Shown here: one piece after another, positions 25,758 through 34,516 of the stretch
Position numbering within the stretch: position 1 is the first letter of the stretch
Layout of the letters: the number at the start of each line of letters is the position of its first letter
Source: UBA1181 sp045226255
GTDB lineage: Bacteria; Bacteroidota; Bacteroidia; Bacteroidales; Paludibacteraceae
NCBI GenBank assembly: GCA_045226255.1
Contig: JBGVCG010000034.1
Location: forward strand, 1 to 43,002
Direction of reading: 5' to 3'
Length of the DNA: 43,002 nt
Position numbers and translations under genes: made by a program
Notes under the pieces: generated by a model
Seen by the model: only the letters and a program-made list of their open reading frames with translations
Databases searched by the model: none
Told to the model about the DNA's origin: nothing

Positions 25758-25799
25758 TAAACTCTTAATTCTTAACTCTTAACTCTTAACTCTTAATTG
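25758..25799. repeat. AT-rich heptamer repeat, family A
   Basis: Five or so ACTCTTA/ATTCTTA heptamers in tandem (TAAGAGT/TAAGAAT on the minus strand). The aroE stop codon lies inside the array. Confidence 0.75.
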
Positions 25800-26530
25800 T
25801 TCCACGTTTTCCACGCGGCGACCGCTTGCCCGTGCAACATCTCGAGTCCGTTCTTGGTAGTGGCCCCCTGTTCCTTCGCCAGGCGGCAGAGGAGGGTCGT
25901 TTCAGGATTGTAGATCAAATCATAGACCAGATGTTCGCTGGTCAGCAGTTGGGTAGGGAAGGGTGGCATCTCGTCCACCTTCGGGAAGGTGCCTGCAGGC
26001 GTGCAGTTCACGATCAGCTTGTGGCTGGCGACGATTTCCTCGTCGAGCTCCTCGTAGGTGAGCATTCCGTCCCGCTTCTGTCTGGAGACGAGTTGGGGCG
26101 TTATGCCTAATTTATTTAATATATAGATGATCGCTTTGGAGGCGCCGCCGGTTCCGAGCACCAACGCTTGCTGATGGCAGGGCTTGAGGAGCGGACGCAG
26201 GGAGTTCTCGAAGCCGATGGCGTCTGTGTTGAACCCTTTGAGGGAGAGTTTTCCTCCCTTTCGGTTGAATTGGATGGTGTTGACCGCCCCGATCTCACGC
26301 GCGGTGTCGTCCAACTCGTCTAGGTAAGGCATGACCACCTCTTTGTAGGGGATGGTGACGTTCAGTCCACATAGGCCCTCCGTCTCGAGCAGTTTCGGGA
26401 ACTCCTCGATGGTAGGCAGTTCGAACAAGTCGTAGCGGGCGTCGATTCCCTCGTTGGCGAATTTCTCCGTGAAGAAGTTCTTCGAGAAGGAGTGCACCAA
26501 TATTTTCCCTATGAGACCGTATCTTTTCAT
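25793..26530 (-). CDS. aroE: Shikimate dehydrogenase
   Basis: This cytosolic NADPH-dependent enzyme reduces 3-dehydroshikimate to shikimate in aromatic amino-acid synthesis. The N-terminal substrate domain shows LVHSFSKNFF, a variant of GHSxSPxxHN, and GLNVTIPYK with the catalytic Lys; GFNTDAIGF carries the partner Asp. The cofactor domain has LVLGTGGASKAI. The 245-residue length is somewhat short compared with E. coli (272). It starts one base after the lipoprotein gene ends, so it is the last gene of a three-gene operon. Its stop codon is embedded in a heptamer repeat array. Confidence 0.93.
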   Translation of the reverse strand: MKRYGLIGKILVHSFSKNFFTEKFANEGIDARYDLFELPTIEEFPKLLETEGLCGLNVTIPYKEVVMPYLDELDDTAREIGAVNTIQFNRKGGKLSLKGFNTDAIGFENSLRPLLKPCHQQALVLGTGGASKAIIYILNKLGITPQLVSRQKRDGMLTYEELDEEIVASHKLIVNCTPAGTFPKVDEMPPFPTQLLTSEHLVYDLIYNPETTLLCRLAKEQGATTKNGLEMLHGQAVAAWKTWNN

Positions 26531-26531
26531 G

Positions 26532-27308
26532 CTATTTTTTCTTTTTGGGGTTGATGATATCCTGCACCTTCGGCATCTTTTCGCTGACGATGAGTTTACA
26601 CGTGTCCTTTCCTGCCTCGAAATAGGCGGTGTCTTTGGCTAGGTTCATTTCAACTCTTCCCTCCTTGAATAGGAAGAAGATGGTGGATAGGCCCGTAATC
26701 TTCTGGACCTTGTATCTTGGTTCCGCCTTGAGGTTTTCGTTGTATGTGTAGATGTCCACCGAGCCGATGCTTTTCTGCTCTCCGGCCAGGATGGTGTCGG
26801 CCGAACGTGTCATGTTCTCCCCCGAAATCAGTTTCAGGTGTGAGGTGGAGAAGATCGTGTCCTGCAGTTCGTTTTTGATGACGTAGGTATAATTGTTCTG
26901 AAGGGAAAGCACGAGGTGCTCGTCCGTGATGTCCAATTGGTATACGCCGATGCCGTCCGTATCCTTCGGGCCCTTCCAGTATTTGCGGAAGGATAATTCT
27001 TCGGAGAGGATTGTCTTCTCGGTGTTGCTGGCGGATAGTGCGTCCACTTTGTAAAGGCTGACGCTGGTCTCGATGTCCCACACGCCTTTGCCTGGCACTT
27101 CGTTGCGGCGGGCGATGACCATGCTGTCGCCCTGTCCCAATCGTATGTCAGCGTTTTCCCTGTTCCCCTCGATGTGGTAGGTGACCGTCAGGGAGTCCTC
27201 CAAGGTCGTCTTGTTGGTAATGACGTATTGGTAATTTTGTTCTCCCTCCTTACATCCGGAGAGGAGAGTCGCCAGCAGGGCGAAGAGGGCGGCTTTCTGT
27301 CGTATCAT
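26532..27308 (-). CDS. Uncharacterised lipoprotein with duplicated domain
   Basis: I do not recognise a family. The product begins with a lipoprotein signal and lipobox LLSGC (Cys19) when started at 27308; an earlier ATG (27320) would overlap the preceding gene. The mature part seems to consist of two related halves: NYQYVITNKTTLEDSLTVTY early on and NNYTYVIKNELQDTIFSTSH near residue 140, each followed by a segment with a Gly-rich turn and an Ile/Val-rich strand. This would fit two beta-sandwich modules on the envelope. It ends in Pro-Lys-Lys-Lys-Lys. It lies one base after the TPR gene and one base before aroE. Confidence 0.75.
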   Translation of the reverse strand: MIRQKAALFALLATLLSGCKEGEQNYQYVITNKTTLEDSLTVTYHIEGNRENADIRLGQGDSMVIARRNEVPGKGVWDIETSVSLYKVDALSASNTEKTILSEELSFRKYWKGPKDTDGIGVYQLDITDEHLVLSLQNNYTYVIKNELQDTIFSTSHLKLISGENMTRSADTILAGEQKSIGSVDIYTYNENLKAEPRYKVQKITGLSTIFFLFKEGRVEMNLAKDTAYFEAGKDTCKLIVSEKMPKVQDIINPKKKK

Positions 27309-27309
27309 G

Positions 27310-28704
27310 TTATAAACCAATATTTTTAAGTTTGACGTCTTCCATCGCCTCGGGACATATTTCGAAGAATGACTTGATGGTTTGGTCGTTGGTGGTGCAC
27401 GACTCCTTCAGGTATTTGACGCACAAGGGGTAGTCTCCTTTCTTGTAGAACACGATGGCCAATAGGAGGGGCATCCCTGGTATGTCGCTTTGGAGCATTT
27501 GCGCCTGTTGGTAGTAGTGGAGGGCGATGTCGTACTCTCCGTTGTCGACGTAGAGGTTCCCCAATGCGACGTACACATCCACCTGGGAAGGGTTGATCTC
27601 CAGGGCTTGGTTGTAGCATTTGATCGCTTCCTGTTGCTGGTCCAGATAGACCAATGTCTCCGCTTTTTGGAACCAGTAGTCGCTGTTGTTTTTGTTGAGG
27701 AGGATGGCCTCGTCGATGTGTTTGAGCGCATCCTCGTATCGTTCCAGTTCGATGTCGCACGCGCAGAGTCCGGAGAGCGCTTCGGCGTTGCCTCCGTCAA
27801 TGTCCAGTGCCTTTTGGTATATTTTTTCGGCGTTGACGAAATCGTTCATCTTTTCGTAACATTCGCCGATGAGGATGTAGTTGCCTGCGCTTTCGCCTGT
27901 CAGGTCGGTGTACTCCTCGTAGGCTTCGATCGCCTCTTGAAACCGCTCGCAGAGGAAGAGGGCGTTCGCCTTCTGCAGCAACGATTGGTAATCGGTCGGG
28001 GTGATCGTGTAGGCGTAGTCGTAGGCCTCTATGGATTCCGCGTATCGCTCCTCGTAGAAGAGGAGTTGCCCGATGTTGAACCAAGCCTCGTTGGAGTAGG
28101 GGGCAAGGTCTAGGATGCGGTTGTAGATGTCGATTGCTTTGTCGTATTCGGTCTTCTGCTCGTAGCTGAAGGCCTGTTCGAAAAGGGTGTCCGTGTTGTT
28201 GGGGTCGATGGCGTAAGCCTTTTTGAGGAAGTGGATCGCATCGTCGTATCGTCCGTTGTCGTTCAGGGCGTAGGCGATGTTCAGGAAGGTGCAGGCGTCG
28301 TCGTTCCCCGCGTTTCTCTCCATCTCCTTGAATATAAGCATGGCGTCGTCCACAAGACCTTTCCTCAAGTAGATTTCACCCTTGAGGAGTGCCGCGTCTT
28401 CGTCGGTCGAGTCGATGGATTGTATGTAGTCGATGATGGAGATGGCTTCCGTTGTTTTGCCCGTGTCTGCGCATAGTCTTGCCTGTTTGACCAGGAGCGA
28501 GGTGCTGTTCGGGTGCAGTTTCCTGCCGTATTGGACAGCGTTCATCGCCTCTTCGGGCTTGGCATCGTCCATGTAGTGGTTGATGATGGTCTCCAGCTCG
28601 TCCACCTCGAAATAGCCGAGTCCTCCTCCCTTGATGAAGTTTTCGTATCTTCCGACTACCTCGTCCTCATGTTTCCGTATGTTTGGATTTCTGTCCCTTT
28701 TCAT
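27310..28704 (-). CDS. TPR-repeat protein, probably cytosolic
   Basis: A 464-residue protein made almost wholly of tetratricopeptide repeats (about eleven, residues 45-430), with typical units such as YDDAIHFLKKAYAIDPNN, YDKAIDIYNRILDLAPYS and EYDIALHYYQQAQML. There is no signal peptide or membrane segment. It is likely an adaptor for protein-protein contacts. It heads the operon with the lipoprotein gene and aroE. A near-consensus -7 box (TACTTTCG on the minus strand, 28747-28754) lies about 43 bases before the start. Homologues next to aroE are, to my knowledge, frequent in Bacteroidales, but no function is assigned. Confidence 0.85.
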   Translation of the reverse strand: MKRDRNPNIRKHEDEVVGRYENFIKGGGLGYFEVDELETIINHYMDDAKPEEAMNAVQYGRKLHPNSTSLLVKQARLCADTGKTTEAISIIDYIQSIDSTDEDAALLKGEIYLRKGLVDDAMLIFKEMERNAGNDDACTFLNIAYALNDNGRYDDAIHFLKKAYAIDPNNTDTLFEQAFSYEQKTEYDKAIDIYNRILDLAPYSNEAWFNIGQLLFYEERYAESIEAYDYAYTITPTDYQSLLQKANALFLCERFQEAIEAYEEYTDLTGESAGNYILIGECYEKMNDFVNAEKIYQKALDIDGGNAEALSGLCACDIELERYEDALKHIDEAILLNKNNSDYWFQKAETLVYLDQQQEAIKCYNQALEINPSQVDVYVALGNLYVDNGEYDIALHYYQQAQMLQSDIPGMPLLLAIVFYKKGDYPLCVKYLKESCTTNDQTIKSFFEICPEAMEDVKLKNIGL

Positions 28705-28806
28705 AGAAGAATGGTTTTTCTATCCGTTGAAACCATATATCATGCGCGAAAGTAAGACATGCGTCTATATTTTTTATTATTGTATAGGAAAAACTTATTA
28801 ACATTC

Positions 28807-28838
28807 TTTTGATGGTATTGTATAGAACATTATTTTTG
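28807..28838 (+). promoter_or_regulatory. Promoter upstream of the SUMF1-fold gene
   Basis: TTTTG (28807-28811), 19 bases, then TATTTTTG (28831-28838): the best full match to the -33/-7 consensus in this window. A second -7-like box, TAACTTTG, is at 28874-28881. Either gives a leader of over 100 bases. Confidence 0.6.
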
Positions 28839-28995
28839 TGGTGATTTTCGAGTAATAGTTTTACGAAGTTTATTAACTTTGTGGGATTTATGTGGACTTC
28901 TGTGAAGATGTCCGTTTGAAATGTAGTAACAAAAGGGAGGGGGATCCCTTCCGTAGTGATGTGAATTTTAACAATTTAATAACAATAAAGAGTTC

Positions 28996-30591
28996 ATGAG
29001 AAGGTTTTATTTAACGATGCTGACAATGTTGATGTCGGCGGCTGCCCTTTGGGGAGAGGCTCAGACAGATGTACTGACTGGGACCATCTCCGGTAAGGAG
29101 AAATATGCGGCAGGTAAGAACAGTTATCTAATGGATGGGTATGATATCAATGTGACTTACAAGGAAGTCATGGGTGCGCCGGTTTGCACGGCCAACATGA
29201 CGTGGACCCGCAACAACAGTTACATGGTGAAGTCCAAGAAGGTCGCATACGCTCAGTTGGCGGAGTACCCTGATTTGAAAGCTCGCTACGATTTGATCAC
29301 TCCGAAAGAGGTGGAGTGCACTTATACAATCATGTTCTATTCCGAGAGCTCCAAGACGTATATCGCTTCCGCTAAGACGAAGCTCACGCTCAATCTGTTG
29401 GAGAAGGCTGGCGCCACGGTCGCTCCTATGATTCCTGAGAACCTCTCTTGGAGGGATAATTTCACGGATGTTGTGATTGGTCAGCAAGACCCGAAGAAGC
29501 CAGGCGTCGTCATCCCGAATGCCACTTTGGAGGAGTTCTTCAAGAGTTCAAGGATCACTTCCGGCAAGTTGGATCCTAAGGCTGCTGGTTTCGCTTACTC
29601 GCTCAGCCTTCAAAGAATCTTCAGAAACTCTTCGAGAATCGATTTGGTGAACACTTCCGTGAAGGTGAAGTGGAACGACGAGGACTACAACTTCATTTCC
29701 GAGGAGTATGGAAAGCGTAAGTTGGCTGAGTCTTATTTGGCGAAGAAGGACACGATCAATGCGATGAAGACTTACACAAGCAACAGGAAACGTGAGATCC
29801 CTGTGAGCGTGGATGCCCCATTCTTCTGGAGAACAACTTCTATCCCTTACGAGGTTTGCTTGGACGCTATCTCAACGGGTGATGAGCTCTACGCTCAGCA
29901 GAAGTGGGACGAGGCGCTTCCTTTCTATCAGAAGGCTGCTAAGTCTGACGAGAAATTCGCTTACCCTGCCAACCGTGTGGCTAAGATCCAAAAATACATG
30001 GAGTTCAAGTCTAACAGGAACGTACGTGACCTTGAGTTGATCTTCGTGGAGGGTACCGGTGGCATGAAGTCTTTCTACATGGGTAAGACAGAGGTTACGC
30101 AAAGACAATGGATGCGCGTGATGCATTCTAACCCTTCCAAGTTTGCCATGAGAGGCAACGGCGACGCTCCGGTTGAGAACGTCACTTGGGAAGAGGCTTT
30201 GGAGTTCGTGAAGAAACTGAGCGCCGAGACGGGCATGAAGTTCCGTTTGCCTCGCGCCGACGAGTGGATGTACGCCGCTAAGGGTGGTAAGATGGCTGTC
30301 AATACGCAGTTCAGCGGTAGCGACAACTTGAGCGACGTCGCTTGGTGCGCATACAACTCTGAGGAGAAGACCCACAAGGTGGGCGAGAAGACTCCTAACG
30401 AGTTGGGTATCTTCGATATGACGGGTAACGTCAGCGAGTGGGTGGCTGATTCATACGACAAGGATAACCGTTACGTGAAGGGCGGTTCTTGGTCTGACGA
30501 TGCGGCTAACTGCGTGATGACCGCCGACGAGAAGAGGTCTCCGAAGTACAAGAGTGGTAACATCGGCTTCCGTGTGTGCCAGGACGAATAA
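28996..30591 (+). CDS. Secreted protein with C-terminal SUMF1/FGE-sulfatase fold
   Basis: A 531-residue secreted protein. The signal peptide covers about 1-23 (ending in GEAQ). Residues 24-285 form a domain I do not recognise, with beta-rich segments. About 285-330 resembles a single TPR pair (YAQQKWDEALPFYQKAAKS). The SUMF1 fold is C-terminal (about 350-531): MGKTEVTQRQWMRVM, PVENVTWEEALEFVKKLS, FRLPRADEWMYAA, GIFDMTGNVSEWVADSY, VKGGSWSD and GNIGFRV. The paired cysteines of true formylglycine-generating enzymes are not present in the segment after GGSW, so a sulfatase-activating role is unlikely and a structural or binding role is more probable, as in GldK/PorK. There is no lipobox, which argues against GldK itself. 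It is followed after 30 bases by a WG-repeat gene. Confidence 0.85.
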   Translation: MRRFYLTMLTMLMSAAALWGEAQTDVLTGTISGKEKYAAGKNSYLMDGYDINVTYKEVMGAPVCTANMTWTRNNSYMVKSKKVAYAQLAEYPDLKARYDLITPKEVECTYTIMFYSESSKTYIASAKTKLTLNLLEKAGATVAPMIPENLSWRDNFTDVVIGQQDPKKPGVVIPNATLEEFFKSSRITSGKLDPKAAGFAYSLSLQRIFRNSSRIDLVNTSVKVKWNDEDYNFISEEYGKRKLAESYLAKKDTINAMKTYTSNRKREIPVSVDAPFFWRTTSIPYEVCLDAISTGDELYAQQKWDEALPFYQKAAKSDEKFAYPANRVAKIQKYMEFKSNRNVRDLELIFVEGTGGMKSFYMGKTEVTQRQWMRVMHSNPSKFAMRGNGDAPVENVTWEEALEFVKKLSAETGMKFRLPRADEWMYAAKGGKMAVNTQFSGSDNLSDVAWCAYNSEEKTHKVGEKTPNELGIFDMTGNVSEWVADSYDKDNRYVKGGSWSDDAANCVMTADEKRSPKYKSGNIGFRVCQDE

Positions 30592-30621
30592 TCAATGTGT
30601 AAAAAATAATATTAGGATATA

Positions 30622-32001
30622 ATGAAAAAGATAGTATTGTTTTTCATGATGGCAAGCGCCTCCCTGATGGTGTGCGCCGACAATAAAAATATAAGCAAGG
30701 AGGAGTCCCTTGCTCGCAAGAACTATTTCAAGGCTGTGGATTATTTCGAGGCTGGTGACGTTAAGTCCGCTCTCAAATATGTCGATTTGGCTGAGAAGGC
30801 GTTGAACAAGACCAATCCTCGTTTGAGCTACGTGAAGGCGAAGGCTTTGTACCAACAGGGCGATTTGGTGGAGACGCAGAAGGCTTGCTCCAAGTTCTTC
30901 TCTTCCAACCCTATGCAGGATAATGGTTATTTCGAGATGAAGCAGATCCTGGATGATGTGACGACTCAATTGAACGCTGCCGCCGCTCAACGTAGGGAAG
31001 AGGCTGCCGCTCAACGTGAGGCGCAGATCGAGGCTGCCGCTCGTGCGGAGGCTGAGGCTAAGGAGAGGGCTGACGTGATGGCTTCAGCGGCTGAACGTCG
31101 CGCGAAGGACGCTGAGAATCAAGCTGCCGTGGAGGCTAAGATCGCGGATGAGTTCAAGGCTGTACAGGCTAAGAACAGCAAGGATGCTTATCAGCAGTTC
31201 ATCTATACATATCCTTCCAGCAAGACGGCCGCTGTGGCTAAGGCTGAGATGCAGAAGAAATGGCCTGCTCCAGTTCGTGTGATGAGAAAGAACAAATATG
31301 GTTACCAGAAGGGTAACGATTTGGTCATCAAAGCTAAATACGATAACGCTTCCGAGTTCAGCGAGGGTCTCGCTCGTATCGGTAAGGCTAATAAGTATGG
31401 CTATGTTGCTGAGGATGGCAAGGAGATCGTTCCTGCTCAATTCGTTGCGGCTAGCAACTTCAGCTACGGTTTCGCTGCTGTGAAGATGGATGAGGGCAAT
31501 TGCTACTTCATCGATAAGACGGGTAAGAAGATGGACGGACAAGTATACGCTGACGCCCGCGCATTCAACGAGGGCTTGGCTCCTGTTCAGGCAACCGATA
31601 GCTACCTCTACGGATTCATCGACACGAAAGGCAACTCTGTTATCGAACCTAAGTACAACAATGTTTCTTGGTTCTATGAGGGCCTTGCCGCTGTCTGCAA
31701 GAACGTGGGTGGCGCTAAGCGTTATGCTTACATCAATAAGGACGGAAAGAACATCACAGACTTCATCTTCGAAGAGGCGAAGGATTTCCAGAACGGTGTG
31801 GCTCGCGTGAAGTCGAACGGTAAGTTCGGCCTTATCGACAAGTTCGGCGCACCGATCACGGAGTGTGTGTATGATTACATCTCTGACTTCGCTAATGATG
31901 GCTATGCGCTCGCTAAGAAGAGCAACATCAAGATCTACTTGGATAGAGAGGGTGGCTCTTGGGCGAAAGTCAATGGCAAGTATGTGGAGGTTAAGTTCTA
32001 A
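30622..32001 (+). CDS. Secreted TPR / coiled-coil / WG-repeat protein
   Basis: A 459-residue protein with a signal peptide (about 1-19, ending VCA). Residues 24-110 look like TPRs (YFKAVDYFEAGDVKSALKYVD). Residues 115-175 are a long Ala/Glu/Arg coiled coil (AAQREAQIEAAARAEAEAKE). From about 215 to the end there are six or so WG repeats, each with a YGYxxxxGKxIxPxxxxxAxxFxxGxAxV pattern, for example KYGYVAEDGKEIVPAQFVAA. WG proteins are beta-propeller-like and of unknown function. The gene is co-directional with the SUMF1-fold gene and lies 30 bases after it. A strong terminator follows. Confidence 0.85.
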   Translation: MKKIVLFFMMASASLMVCADNKNISKEESLARKNYFKAVDYFEAGDVKSALKYVDLAEKALNKTNPRLSYVKAKALYQQGDLVETQKACSKFFSSNPMQDNGYFEMKQILDDVTTQLNAAAAQRREEAAAQREAQIEAAARAEAEAKERADVMASAAERRAKDAENQAAVEAKIADEFKAVQAKNSKDAYQQFIYTYPSSKTAAVAKAEMQKKWPAPVRVMRKNKYGYQKGNDLVIKAKYDNASEFSEGLARIGKANKYGYVAEDGKEIVPAQFVAASNFSYGFAAVKMDEGNCYFIDKTGKKMDGQVYADARAFNEGLAPVQATDSYLYGFIDTKGNSVIEPKYNNVSWFYEGLAAVCKNVGGAKRYAYINKDGKNITDFIFEEAKDFQNGVARVKSNGKFGLIDKFGAPITECVYDYISDFANDGYALAKKSNIKIYLDREGGSWAKVNGKYVEVKF

Positions 32002-32022
32002 GGATATATAGATTAGTTTGGG

Positions 32023-32059
32023 ACAAGGCGGCTTTTGGGTCGCCTTGTTTCTTTGTTTT
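32023..32059 (+). terminator. Rho-independent terminator after the WG-repeat gene
   Basis: ACAAGGCG (32023-32030), a 10-base loop and CGCCTTGT (32041-32048) are followed by TTCTTTGTTTT. It ends about 15 bases before the rsh start codon. Confidence 0.8.
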
Positions 32060-32073
32060 GTGGAATGTGAGAT

Positions 32074-34314
32074 ATGGATGAGTTACAGATCCAGAAGGAA
32101 AACGAGTTTATTGAGGCGGAATATCAGGCTTTGTTGAAGGATTATTTGGATTCCGCCCACCGCCGTAAGGTGGCCATCATCGAGAAGGCTTTCAAATTTG
32201 CCCGTCAGGCGCATGAGGGGGTACGCCGTCGTTCCGGTGAACCGTACATCATGCACCCGATCGCCGTGGCGCGTATCGTGGCGAAGGAGATTGGTCTCGG
32301 CTCCACCTCCATCTGCTCCGCTTTGCTGCACGACGTGGTGGAGGATACGGAGTATACCGTGGAGGATATCGAGAACCTGTTCGGCGCTAAAATCGCTTCC
32401 ATCGTTTCTGGACTCACGAAGATTTCGGGAGGTGTCTTCGCTGACTCTACCCAGGCGGAGAACTTCAGGAACCTGCTGCTCACCATGTCTGACGATATCC
32501 GTGTCGTGCTGATTAAGATGGCGGACCGCCTTCATAATATGCGCACGCTCGGTTCCATGCCTCCTGCCAAACAGTATAAGATCGCTGGAGAGACGCAGTA
32601 TATCTACGCTCCGCTGGCGAACCGCCTCGGCCTCTATGCCCTCAAGACGGAGTTGGAGGACCTGAGCTTCAAATATGAACATCCTGACAAGTATGAGCAG
32701 CTCACCCAGAAGATGGAGAGCACGAAGCAGGAGCGTGATAAGGTCTATGAACTCTTCTCTAAACCGTTGCACGATAAGCTGGAGAGCCTCGGCTTCAAGT
32801 TCGAGATCCACTCCCGCGTGAAGTCCATCTATTCGATCTGGCGGAAGATGCAGACCAAGAACATCCCTTTCGAGGAGGTGTATGACATCCTAGCCATGCG
32901 TATCGTCTTCAGCGTGGACGATGAGGCGGACGAGAAGAAGACATGCTGGGCGATCTATTCGGCCATCACGGATGTCTATAAACCGCACCCTGACCGTATC
33001 CGTGACTGGATCAGCACGCCTAAGGCGAATGGCTATGAGGCGTTGCACGTGACTGTCATGGGTCCGACCGGACAGTGGGTGGAGGTGCAGATCCGTAGCC
33101 GACGCATGGATGATATCGCCGAGAAGGGTTTCGCCGCCCATTGGAAGTACAAGACGGGCGAGAAGGATGACTCGGAGTTGGAGAAGTGGTTGCAGACCAT
33201 CAAGGAGTTGCTGGAGAACCCGGAGCCGAACGCGATCGACTTCCTTGACACCTTCAAGCTGAACCTTTTCGCCTCTGAAATCTTTGTCTTCACACCACAG
33301 GGTGAAATCAAGACGTTGCCGCAGGGTGCGACCGCCCTCGATTTTGCCTTCTCGTTGCATACGGACATCGGTATGCAGTGCATTGGTGCGAAGGTGAACC
33401 ATAAGCTGGTGCCATTGAGTTACGTGCTGAACAGTGGTGACCAGGTGGAGATCCTGACCTCCAAGAAACAGAAACCTACGGCCGAGTGGATCAACTATGT
33501 TACGACCGCCCGCGCCAAGTCTAAGATACGTGTCTTGTTCAGAAAAGAGTACAAATCTTTCATGAACAAGGGCGAGCATGATTTGAAAACCTTCTTCGAG
33601 AAGAATAATCTAGCGCTCTCGCCTGACAATGTCGCCAAACTGTTGGAGCATTACCATGAGACGAAGAAGGAGACGTTGTTCTACAAGATCGGTAAGGGGA
33701 CATATAACCTCGACGAGTTGATGAACACGGTCTTCAAGGCGAAGTCGCAGAGCCGTTTCATGAAGTATTGGAAACTGACCTTCGGAGGCGGTAAGAAGGA
33801 TGATTCCGCCCTCCTCAATCTGCCTATTTTCAGTAGCAAGAAAGTCTCTTCTAAAAACACCTTGACGTTGACGGAGGATAACTCTGGCGTCACCTACCGT
33901 ATTGCCGATTGTTGCTCCCCGATCCCTGGCGATGATATCGTCGGTTTCATGGAGGAGGATGGTATGTTGGTGGTCCACAAGCGCCAATGTCCTGTGGCAA
34001 TGCGCCTGAAATCCAACTATGGGGAACGTATCATCTCCGCCGTCTGGGAGAGCCATAGAATGCTTTCCTTCCCTGCCACCATTGAGGTGAAGGGAATGGA
34101 CCGGATGGGTATCCTGGGTGAGATTGTGAAGGCCATCACGGAGGAGCATGCCGTGAATGTCAACAAGGTACATTTGGAGACCAACGACGGTATGTTCGAG
34201 GGATTCATCACCGTCTATGTCCATGACGTGGAGGATGTGAACAACCTTTGCGTCACATTGGTGAAAATCAATGGTGTAAGCTCCGTGAATAGGGTGGAGA
34301 ACCCGGACAAATGA
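32074..34314 (+). CDS. rsh: Bifunctional RelA/SpoT-family (p)ppGpp synthetase/hydrolase
   Basis: A cytosolic enzyme that makes and degrades the alarmone (p)ppGpp. In order: the HD hydrolase domain (about 25-180) with intact His47, His61-Pro, His86-Asp87 and MADRLHNMRTL near 149-159; the synthetase domain (about 225-355) with HSRVKSIYS, the basic RIRD motif at 308-311 (the SpoT/Rel type, not the acidic RelA type) and YEALH at 321-325; the TGS domain (about 385-450, FVFTPQGEIKTLPQGAT); a helical/zinc-finger region with ADCCSPIPGDDIVGF; and an ACT domain (about 670-745). Hydrolase and synthetase motifs both look intact. At 746 residues it is full length. No promoter box is visible between the terminator upstream and the ATG. 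Confidence 0.95.
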   Translation: MDELQIQKENEFIEAEYQALLKDYLDSAHRRKVAIIEKAFKFARQAHEGVRRRSGEPYIMHPIAVARIVAKEIGLGSTSICSALLHDVVEDTEYTVEDIENLFGAKIASIVSGLTKISGGVFADSTQAENFRNLLLTMSDDIRVVLIKMADRLHNMRTLGSMPPAKQYKIAGETQYIYAPLANRLGLYALKTELEDLSFKYEHPDKYEQLTQKMESTKQERDKVYELFSKPLHDKLESLGFKFEIHSRVKSIYSIWRKMQTKNIPFEEVYDILAMRIVFSVDDEADEKKTCWAIYSAITDVYKPHPDRIRDWISTPKANGYEALHVTVMGPTGQWVEVQIRSRRMDDIAEKGFAAHWKYKTGEKDDSELEKWLQTIKELLENPEPNAIDFLDTFKLNLFASEIFVFTPQGEIKTLPQGATALDFAFSLHTDIGMQCIGAKVNHKLVPLSYVLNSGDQVEILTSKKQKPTAEWINYVTTARAKSKIRVLFRKEYKSFMNKGEHDLKTFFEKNNLALSPDNVAKLLEHYHETKKETLFYKIGKGTYNLDELMNTVFKAKSQSRFMKYWKLTFGGGKKDDSALLNLPIFSSKKVSSKNTLTLTEDNSGVTYRIADCCSPIPGDDIVGFMEEDGMLVVHKRQCPVAMRLKSNYGERIISAVWESHRMLSFPATIEVKGMDRMGILGEIVKAITEEHAVNVNKVHLETNDGMFEGFITVYVHDVEDVNNLCVTLVKINGVSSVNRVENPDK

Positions 34315-34322
34315 GGATAATT

Positions 34323-34360
34323 GAGAATTATGAATTTTGAATTAAGAATTATGAATTAAT
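34323..34360. repeat. AT-rich short repeat, family A
   Basis: GAATTATGAATTTTGAATTAAGAATTATGAATT-type units, starting nine bases after the rsh stop codon. The neighbouring family B array follows at 34383. Confidence 0.65.
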
Positions 34361-34382
34361 GGGGCTTCCCGCTCTTCGGAAA

Positions 34383-34503
34383 TGGTAAATAGTAAATGGC
34401 TAAATAGTAAATATCTAGCTCCAAGATAGCAAATCGTAAATGGCTAAATAGTAAATATCTAGCTCCTAAATAGTAAATTGTAAATAGCTAAATAGTAAAT
34501 AAC
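34383..34503. repeat. AT-rich tandem repeat, family B, with an exact 30-bp duplication
   Basis: About 120 bases of TAAATAGTAAAT units. A 30-base block is repeated exactly at 34393-34422 and 34437-34466 (begins TAAATGGCTAAATAG, ends TCTAGCTCC). It fills most of the gap between the convergent rsh and PorE-like genes; I see no separate terminator for either. Confidence 0.75.
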
Positions 34504-34516
34504 ATAACATCCTGCA

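Noticed and set aside
34383..34503. Replication origin iterons, because of the AT-rich direct repeats
   Set aside because: No initiator gene or DnaA-box cluster is nearby, and the same motif occurs at other intergenic sites.
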